Below are positions 35,601-42,189 of a DNA stretch of 64,000 nucleotides, piece by piece. A model generated the notes under the pieces. That model made no database searches. It worked only from the letters and a program-made list of their open reading frames with translations, and was not told where the DNA came from. The stretch is from contig NZ_JAODLR010000006.1 of NCBI RefSeq assembly GCF_025960875.1, positions 124,001 to 188,000 on the forward strand, written 5' to 3'. Within the stretch, counting starts at the first letter, position 1. Every line of letters starts with the position of its first letter. The DNA is from Crystallibacter permensis (GTDB lineage Bacteria > Actinomycetota > Actinomycetes > Actinomycetales > Micrococcaceae). The translations under genes and the position numbers were made by a program.

Positions 35601-37496
35601 GAGCCCACCGGTGGCGAGCGGGTCCACTTCAGGCGGATACTTCAGACCCAAATCGTAAAGAAAGAAATCCTCGCCGTCGGCCGTGATGATTTCGAACGGC
35701 CGTTCATCCAGAACCTCCAGACCGAGGTTTTGAAAGACTGGCAGAATCTGGCTCAGCGACTGCGGCTCCGGCAAATAGAGTTTGAGTCGGGCGTCCTCGA
35801 CCTTCGTCTGCACGTCCGCAGGGATGTACACGTGCATGATCGGGCTGACAGCTGCCTTTTCGCTATAGCTCTCGAAGCGCTCGATGTCCTCAAGCGCATC
35901 TTCGACCTCATAATCGACGCGGTAACTGGCAGGGAACGCTTCAGCCCACTTCGCCGAAACCTTCTCGGCGTCCTCACCGTCAAACTTCGTCCGCACAATC
36001 TGGTCGATGCCCTCCGACCACGACCGTGCCGCAGCCGCCAGCCGCCGCTCAAGGTCCGCGACGTCGATCTGCGGCACTTCGGAACCGTGCTTGAGCCGGA
36101 TCCGGAAGAACAACCGTGCCAGGGAAGACTCGGTCATCCGGGCTTCATAGTCAATGGCCTTCGCTTCGAAGGTCTTGCGCAGCTCGTCCTGCATCCGCAG
36201 TCGTACTGCCGTGGTGTAGCGGTCACGGGGCAGGTAGACCAGTGCTGAAACGAACCTGCCGTACACGTCCTGGCGGAGAAAGAGTCGCGTCTTCCGGCGT
36301 TCCTGGAGCCGCAGGATGCCCATGGCAATGTCCGCCAGTTCCTGAGTGCCCATCTGGAATATCTCATCCCGGGGGTACGACTCAAGAATGGAAAGCAGGT
36401 CCTTGCCCGAATGCGAGTCCGGCGCGAAACCCGAATGCCTGAGGACTGCGTCGACCTTTTCGCGCACGATGGGAACGCTGCGTACTGAACGGTTGTAAGC
36501 GCTGCTGGCAAAGAGGCCGATAAACCTGCGCTCGCCGTTGACGTTGCCCTGAGCATCAAAGCTCTTGACTCCGATGTAGTCCAGGTACGCCGCCCGGTGC
36601 ACTGTGGAACGTGAATTCGCCTTGGTTATGACCAATGCGCGCTTCTCGCGGGCGCGAGCGCGCCCCTCCTCGGTCAGATGCTGGACATGCCGATCCTCCG
36701 GCAGCTCACGCATAATGCCGAGCCCAGTGCCCTCGCGCAGCAACAGCACGTCCTCCCCTGCCTGATTGGCAAGGTCATATTCACGGTATCCCAGGAAAGT
36801 GAAGTTTCCGTTGTCCAGCCACTCCAGGAGCTCCTTGGCCTCGTCAAGGTCCGGTATCTCCTCGGCGCCGGCAACAGATTCCAACGATGCGGCAATCTGC
36901 CTGACGCGACTGCGCATGGAAGACCAATCCTCCACAGCGACGCGAACGTCTCCAAGCACCTTACGGATTCCATCAATGACCTGCTGTGCCTTCTCGTCGC
37001 CGGAGATACGTACAGTCTCCACTGAAATCCAAGACTCGATATGCGAGGCTTTGTCCCCGGTGGCGATGAACTCGGCGAGATTCGGTAACGCGGCGGTGTC
37101 GCCACTGGAGGCTCCCAAGTGAGCCGGTACACGTTTAAGCTCTACGAGTTCGTGGCTGGTCCGATCGCGGATGGCAATAAAAGTGGGATGCATGAGCATC
37201 CGGATAGCCAGATCCTGGCGCACGATTTCTGCAGTTACGGAATCGACCAGGAACGGCATGTCGTCGGTCGCTATCATGATGACACTGGAATTGCGTTCAT
37301 TGCGAATGCCGATGACTGCTTGCCCGCTGGGCCGGCTCAGGGCGAGCTCTCGATGCGCCATGGCCCGGGTTTCCAAAGTGTCGCCGCTATAACTTGCAGC
37401 ATCCTCGGCAGCCAGGTGCTCGTAATAGTTCCCGAGGAAGTCCCCGGGATGCTTGCCTGAAGTGGAAAGATCCGTAGCACTGGATCCTGACGACAT
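32664..37496 (-). CDS. gdh: NAD-specific glutamate dehydrogenase, large (180-kDa) type
   Basis: The enzyme deaminates glutamate to 2-oxoglutarate with NAD+. ATG 37496, with GGAGG eight bases upstream, gives 1610 residues, normal for the large bacterial GDH class. The N-terminal half carries ACT-like regulatory segments ([20 protein letters not shown]). The catalytic part (about 720-1200) contains [36 protein letters not shown] (catalytic Lys region), [14 protein letters not shown] and [15 protein letters not shown] for NAD binding. A helical C-terminal domain follows. It lies directly upstream of pdtaS on the same strand (two-base gap), so the two may be cotranscribed. Confidence 0.96.
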   Translation of the reverse strand: [1610 protein letters not shown]

Positions 37497-37523
37497 GAAA
37501 AACGCCTCCGATAGGTGGTCCAA

Positions 37524-37541
37524 GGCCGCCCCATTGCGGCC
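37524..37541. other. Short hairpin between the TadZ-like gene and gdh
   Basis: GGCCGC (37524-37529) and GCGGCC (37536-37541) form a 6-bp stem with a 6-nt loop in the 77-bp gap. There is no T-run. It may weakly end the TadZ transcript. Confidence 0.3.
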
Positions 37542-37573
37542 ACACCTGCAAGCCTAACGCCAGCCGGCCAAAA

Positions 37574-38863
37574 CTACACTTTGAGGCGCCTGCGTTTGCG
37601 CGAACCGTTGCGGCGGACAGGAAGGTCGCGGCCAGCGAGCAGCGCGATGGCGTGGCGCAGGGGTGAATCCGGGGCGCTTTCGAGAAGTACGGAGCCACTG
37701 AGCAATGCTGCGTCCGCGACCTCAAAGTCGGCCGGCAGGAATGACTGCACCTCTTTAACAGGCCCGAATCGCTCCCAGGAATGCCGGAGCTGGTCGACGG
37801 GTGCTGATCCAATCGATGATGCCCTCACCTTGTTCAGGACGACACGGGGCGCGGCGCTGGGAACGGCCTGTTCAATCTCTGCAAGCGCCCGGACCAGTCG
37901 GGGGACTCCAACGGCGTCGGCGGCGCCGACGGCAAAGATGGTATCGGCGAGTTCCAGGCAACGAAGGGTCGCGCCGTTCCGCCGCGGAGCCATCGTGTCG
38001 AAGCTGAGTTCTTCGTCAGCCTCGAGGCAGAAACCGCAATCGATAATGGTGTAGTCCGCGAGGGATCTCGCCAGTGCCACTACCGTGGCGACGGCTCCGG
38101 GCCGCAGTTCGGGCCACCGCTCGGCCCTCGTGATGCCTGTCAGTACCTGGAGGAGCGCCCCCTGTACCGCTACTTTGACGCTTACCCGTGCCAGGGCCGG
38201 TCCGTCCAAGATGCCCTGATCTGCCAGCCTGCAGGCCTGGGCCAGTGCGGCGGACTCGTCCATCAGGCCGAGATATGCCGCTACGCTCGCAGAATAGGTG
38301 TCGGCATCGATCAGTAGCGTCGTCTTGCCCGATGCCGCATATTCTGCCGCCAGATTCACCGCGACCGTCGTTCGGCCGGGCGCGCCGGCAGGTCCCCAGA
38401 CAGCGATCACCTGACCGTCGGCCGATAGTTCGGCGGGGTCGTTGTCCGGGATCCCGACCGGCAACAACGCATGCGCCGGGTCGGCATAACTTCCCGCCAT
38501 CTGGGTGCCTGTTTCGGGAAGGTTCGCTACGGCTTCGGCGATAAGGTCGGCCAGCTGCAAAGGCTCTATCAGGACCGTTCCTTGGGCAATCCCCAGTGCA
38601 TCGAATCGGCGGCGCTCCCCTTCATCGTCTGTGAGCACGACGACGGCAACTTGTGAGCTGTGAAGCCGCTCCAGAACGCTGATGCCAAGCTCCGATGTGT
38701 CGCCGGCAACGATTGCGGCACGGGCGAGCCCCGTCTGGCAGGCTGCAATCAGTTCAGCGAGGGCACTGCATCTGCGCACGACAGTAACAGGACCGTGCAG
38801 TCGTTCCAACCCGCCAACGAAGTCAGTAAACGTATCGCCGTAGGTAATAACGGGGATACTCAT
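37574..38863 (-). CDS. TadZ/CpaE-like ParA-family ATPase
   Basis: The 429-residue protein has an N-terminal receiver-like region (about 1-110) without an obvious phosphoacceptor and a MinD/ParA ATPase domain (about 150-400). The deviant P-loop is GPAGAPGRTT (157-166) with Arg164 where most relatives have Lys. LIDADTYSASVAAYLGL and YTIIDCGFCLE follow, and the tail is very basic (RRNGSRKRRRLKV). TadZ proteins localise Tad pilus assembly. It overlaps the SAF gene by four bases (ATGA). The pilus operon itself is at 7117-11824, so this appears to be the other part of a split tad locus. Confidence 0.8.
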   Translation of the reverse strand: MSIPVITYGDTFTDFVGGLERLHGPVTVVRRCSALAELIAACQTGLARAAIVAGDTSELGISVLERLHSSQVAVVVLTDDEGERRRFDALGIAQGTVLIEPLQLADLIAEAVANLPETGTQMAGSYADPAHALLPVGIPDNDPAELSADGQVIAVWGPAGAPGRTTVAVNLAAEYAASGKTTLLIDADTYSASVAAYLGLMDESAALAQACRLADQGILDGPALARVSVKVAVQGALLQVLTGITRAERWPELRPGAVATVVALARSLADYTIIDCGFCLEADEELSFDTMAPRRNGATLRCLELADTIFAVGAADAVGVPRLVRALAEIEQAVPSAAPRVVLNKVRASSIGSAPVDQLRHSWERFGPVKEVQSFLPADFEVADAALLSGSVLLESAPDSPLRHAIALLAGRDLPVRRNGSRKRRRLKV

Positions 38864-39507
38864 GAACCACTACCCGGGTTCAGGACCACGTTGATCCGTG
38901 CACCGTTGGACAGGGCATTAAGCAAGCCCGGCATTTTTTCATCGGTGACCAGTACATGCAGCTGTTCTATCTGCGTCGTCCCCAGGGCAGGTCCTGTCTC
39001 CGTAAGCTGGGAAATTTCGGCACTTTCCAAGAGCCGTTCGGGCGGATTGAAGCCGTTTCTGCCGTCGGGCATGGCGACCCAAACGTCTACCCTGGCCCCA
39101 GCGGTAGCGCCCTCGGGAAGCGCACTGTCGATGGTCAACGCAACCGGTTTCCGGTCCAAAGCGTCGGCTGTGCCCAGGCTCGCCCCCGGGATCAGCTCAC
39201 CCTTGCGTATGAAGGCTGTCGCGACCGCATTCTCAGGAAGGCCGGTTTCCGCACTGAGATAAGCGTGCTCGACGTCGCCTAGTCTGACGTTCACAACGGA
39301 GAGATCGTCCGAAGTTATTTGCTGGCCTACGCTGATATCCTCCCCTGCCGCGTACGTTTCAACCGTCTTGTCCGCATTGCCCAGCAACGCGGTCACTGAA
39401 GCGACTGAAACCAGAACCAGCAGGATACCGATGAGCAGCCGCGGGTCCTTCCATGATGGCTTCTTCAATCGTGCTGCGGGAACAGCAAGGTCAGTAACAG
39501 CGCTCAA
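38860..39507 (-). CDS. SAF-domain protein, CpaB/RcpC-like
   Basis: TTG 39507 is chosen: GGGGGAG lies five bases before it, and the product begins LSAVTDLAVPAARLKK. The 215-residue protein has one TM helix (about 25-43), then a SAF domain (about 50-120, with AGEDISVGQQITSDDLSVV and FIRKGELIPGASL) and a RcpC-like C-terminal part (ATAGARVDVWVAMPDGR). CpaB/RcpC proteins act in Tad pilus assembly at the periplasmic face. It is the first gene of a two-gene unit with the TadZ-like ATPase and is divergent from the small HTH gene at 39774. Confidence 0.8.
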   Translation of the reverse strand: MSAVTDLAVPAARLKKPSWKDPRLLIGILLVLVSVASVTALLGNADKTVETYAAGEDISVGQQITSDDLSVVNVRLGDVEHAYLSAETGLPENAVATAFIRKGELIPGASLGTADALDRKPVALTIDSALPEGATAGARVDVWVAMPDGRNGFNPPERLLESAEISQLTETGPALGTTQIEQLHVLVTDEKMPGLLNALSNGARINVVLNPGSGS

Positions 39508-39648
39508 GGTACTCCCCCTGTTGGAATAGCAAATGCACCGAAGACAAATCCTCTGATCTGCTGAGACATTCGGCTGACATCGCGGGCTCCGACCATTCTT
39601 ATGGAGACGGCTTGAAAAACAAACCTCCAGATTGCTAATGCCACCTAT

Positions 39649-39657
39649 TGTGGATAA
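39649..39657 (-). promoter_or_regulatory. Perfect DnaA-box-like 9-mer
   Basis: TGTGGATAA here reads TTATCCACA on the minus strand. It lies in the 266-bp divergent gap between the SAF gene and the HTH gene. Nothing else could be assigned in that gap. Confidence 0.35.
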
Positions 39658-39773
39658 AAATCTGTCATCCTGCGCCAGTCCACAGCATCTTGCGGCAGAT
39701 CGCGTCAAAGTGCATCAACCGATGCCATAATGAACTTGACCCCTGCACAACAACTGCCGTCGAGGAGGACCTG

Positions 39774-39992
39774 ATGCCTCGGTTTCTGACTTTGACCGAT
39801 GTCGCCGAAATACTTCAGATATCGTCTTCCCAGGCCTACGCACTAGTGCGCAGCGGTGAGCTGCCTGCCATCCAGATTGGCGGCCGTGGCCAGTGGCGCG
39901 TGGAACAGCTGATGCTGGACCAGTACATCGACAATAAGTACGCAGAGACTCGTCGTCTGGTAGAAGAAGCCAGATTAGGAAAGAACAGCTAG
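39774..39992 (+). CDS. Small excisionase/MerR-type helix-turn-helix protein
   Basis: The 72-residue product starts at ATG 39774, with GAGGAGG upstream. LTLTDVAEILQISSSQAYAL is a winged HTH of the excisionase/AlpA/BldC class, and LVRSGELPAIQIGGRGQWRV is the wing. A short charged helix with ARLGKNS ends the protein. Such single-domain proteins are DNA-binding regulators or recombination directionality factors. No integrase is adjacent here, so a regulatory role, perhaps on the divergent CpaB-TadZ pair, is more likely. That target is inferred. Confidence 0.82.
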   Translation: MPRFLTLTDVAEILQISSSQAYALVRSGELPAIQIGGRGQWRVEQLMLDQYIDNKYAETRRLVEEARLGKNS

Positions 39993-40053
39993 GAATTCCT
40001 GCCTTTGCGCTGAACGGGAGTGGAACCAGCGCTCCGAATTAGGCTGGGCCGAT

Positions 40054-40620
40054 TCAATCTCCTGCGCGGCTTGAGGTCAGGGCCCCAATCGCAGTAAATG
40101 GGACGGCATAAACAGTCCGCACGTTACCGGCTCGCCGTGCCTCGCCTGAAGGAACAGCCGCAAGCTCCAAAAAATCACTGCCAACGCGATCGATCATGCC
40201 ATTGACGGTCCTGCCCGTCGAGCCCGACGCCAGATGCAGTACGACGTCGGCTCGGTCCCGTGCCAGCGCGCGCAGCGCCGAGCCCATGCCGAGCCGCTTC
40301 GCCGCGGATGACTTCTCAACTGACGCGCTACGGGTTAGCCCTTCCAATAGCTGAATGGCCGCCAGCGGCACGAGAATGCTCCTGCCTCGTTCGTTAAGGA
40401 CCAGCCAGCTGGACCCAACGTGCGCCAAGGCCCCGGTGAACTGCAGTCCGCCGGATACTGTCAGCCGGATCCCCGAACCGAGTTGCCCCCGCAACCGGTC
40501 CCCTAGCGATGTCTCGGCTTGGTTCAGCCGCGCAATCTCGTTGGCCTCGGACTCAAGCCCCCGCTGGCCGGCGGCATGCAGTTGCGCTTCCATGTCGGCA
40601 AACAACGAGTCCCATCGCAC
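40054..40620 (-). CDS. Conserved hypothetical protein
   Basis: The 188-residue soluble protein is not recognised. It has an amphipathic N-terminal helix (LFADMEAQLHAAGQRGLESE, EANEIARLNQAETSLGDRL), then alternating beta strands (GIRLTVSGGLQFTGALAHVG, WLVLNERGRSILVPLAAIQ) that look like a small barrel, and a second similar repeat ending in VYAVPFTAIGAL. The two barrel-like halves suggest an internal duplication. It faces away from the LysM gene. I see no enzyme motif. Confidence 0.72.
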   Translation of the reverse strand: MRWDSLFADMEAQLHAAGQRGLESEANEIARLNQAETSLGDRLRGQLGSGIRLTVSGGLQFTGALAHVGSSWLVLNERGRSILVPLAAIQLLEGLTRSASVEKSSAAKRLGMGSALRALARDRADVVLHLASGSTGRTVNGMIDRVGSDFLELAAVPSGEARRAGNVRTVYAVPFTAIGALTSSRAGD

Positions 40621-40777
40621 TGCTCCAGCCTAGAAGCAGCATCAAAGAGGGTCAAACTGCGCCAAAGGGGTTTACAGTGCCGCGCTCTGATGTCATCATC
40701 ATGAGTCATAGCAGGTTCAAGAGCATCAAATGAAGCCAAACGACATCAAACAGAACAATCTTAGCGTGGAGCGTGAC

Positions 40778-41518
40778 ATGAAGAAGATGGGAACGGACAC
40801 AGTCGTCACCGTGATGATTCCGCTCTGCGGCACCGCGCTGCTGTGGTCGGGAGGGCGCATTAGCTTCGACGACGAGGGAATATGGCGTCCCTTGCTCTTG
40901 CACACTTATCCGGAATTGCTAGCTTCCGGCGCGGCGCTCATTGGCTTGGCGATTGTCGCTTGGTGGCTGGTTGGCATCGTCTGCGCTGTCGTCGGCGCCG
41001 TGCTTGAGCGTGCCGGACATGCCAGCCTCGCGGCTGTTTCCTTTTCCTGCAGCCCCGCATTCATGAAGCGGCTCGCTACTGCCGTTATCGGACTCAACGT
41101 CCTGGCCGCACCGGTGGTGGCCAATGCTGCGGCTCCGGTAACGGGCACGGACACCGTATCCCAGTCGGCGGCACTCCAGAACAGTGCAGTTTCCCCATAC
41201 TTCCGGATGGCCCCAGCCTCGGCCTCAGCAGGTGAATCCCGATCGGTCAGCCCTTTGTGGAAGCCGACTGCACCTCCGGTGTCGCCGGGCCTCATTGCCA
41301 GGCCGATCAGCCAGACGAACGAGGAAAGCCGGGCCGTGACTGTGGGACACGGAGACACGCTGTGGGATATCGCCGCCAAGGATCTGGGCAAGTTTGCCAC
41401 CGACACCGAGATAGCGGCCCATTGGCCTAGATGGTATTCCGCCAACAAGGATGTCATCGGGCCGGATCCGGCCGTACTTCTGCCCGGACAAGTCCTTCTA
41501 GCCCCCGCCAACCGTTGA
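40778..41518 (+). CDS. LysM-domain membrane-anchored protein
   Basis: The 246-residue product from ATG 40778 (GGAG six bases upstream; ATG 40730 is an in-frame alternative) has TM helices at about 8-25, 45-80 and 90-120, then a low-complexity linker and a C-terminal LysM repeat. The repeat, VGHGDTLWDIAAKDLGKFAT with the end PDPAVLLPGQVLLAP, is a typical peptidoglycan-binding module. LysM domains hold proteins to the cell wall. It is the first gene of a unit with the Rv3235-like gene 38 bp downstream. The role of the N-terminal membrane part is unknown. Confidence 0.85.
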   Translation: MKKMGTDTVVTVMIPLCGTALLWSGGRISFDDEGIWRPLLLHTYPELLASGAALIGLAIVAWWLVGIVCAVVGAVLERAGHASLAAVSFSCSPAFMKRLATAVIGLNVLAAPVVANAAAPVTGTDTVSQSAALQNSAVSPYFRMAPASASAGESRSVSPLWKPTAPPVSPGLIARPISQTNEESRAVTVGHGDTLWDIAAKDLGKFATDTEIAAHWPRWYSANKDVIGPDPAVLLPGQVLLAPANR

Positions 41519-41556
41519 ACTCGCAATCGCACCGTCAGATGAGGAAAGGCCATGCC

Positions 41557-42171
41557 ATGAACAACGTCTCCCCTTTGCGGCAGGATAAGCCGGAACACTC
41601 GGACCGTGAGCTAACCGAGGTACAGGCGCTTGCGCCTGCCAGCGGAGCACCTCGGCCGCTCACGGTCCGCCCTGTGAGGTCGCCGGACCCGGAGGATTAC
41701 TTCGCACCCGTTATCCGGCTGCAGCCACGCAGTCCTTCGAAGCCGGCTGACCAGGCAACGGATCGGGCGCCGGGCGGGCCGGTAGCAGAGCAAACCCACG
41801 GGACGGACGCCCAGGAACTGCGGCAGGTAACTGCTACCGCGAGATCCGTGGCTCAGGCCGCGATGGAAGCGATCGGTGGCACCCGTCCCGTCCAGCAGCT
41901 GGCTCGCTGGCTTGATCCTGTCTGCTACGAAAAGGTCGCCCGGCGCGCAGGACTGGTCAGGGAACGGCAGGACCGCCGCGCTGCCGCTGGACAAACCGTC
42001 CTACGGCTCCACCGCAGTGCCACCATCCGTTCCTCCCGCGTGTGCCAGGTCTCGGACAGCGCCTACGAAGCATCGCTGGTGATCGCCGAAGCATCCAGAG
42101 TCCGCGCCGTGGCGCTGCGCCTTGAATTCAGGCGCGGACTCTGGAAGGTCGCCGCGTTGGAAATCGGGTGA
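41557..42171 (+). CDS. Rv3235-family protein (DUF6459-like)
   Basis: ATG 41557, preceded by AGGAAAGG, gives 204 residues. The first half is Pro-rich and disordered. The second half, with LARWLDPVCYEKVARRAGLVR, then RSATIRSSRVCQVSDSAYEA and ALRLEFRRGLWKVAALEIG, fits the Rv3235 family found near secA1 in actinobacteria. Function is unknown. Its stop is 18 bp from the secA stop, so the genes converge. Confidence 0.75.
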   Translation: MNNVSPLRQDKPEHSDRELTEVQALAPASGAPRPLTVRPVRSPDPEDYFAPVIRLQPRSPSKPADQATDRAPGGPVAEQTHGTDAQELRQVTATARSVAQAAMEAIGGTRPVQQLARWLDPVCYEKVARRAGLVRERQDRRAAAGQTVLRLHRSATIRSSRVCQVSDSAYEASLVIAEASRVRAVALRLEFRRGLWKVAALEIG

Positions 42172-42189
42172 CGACAGGTCAGGAGCGAT

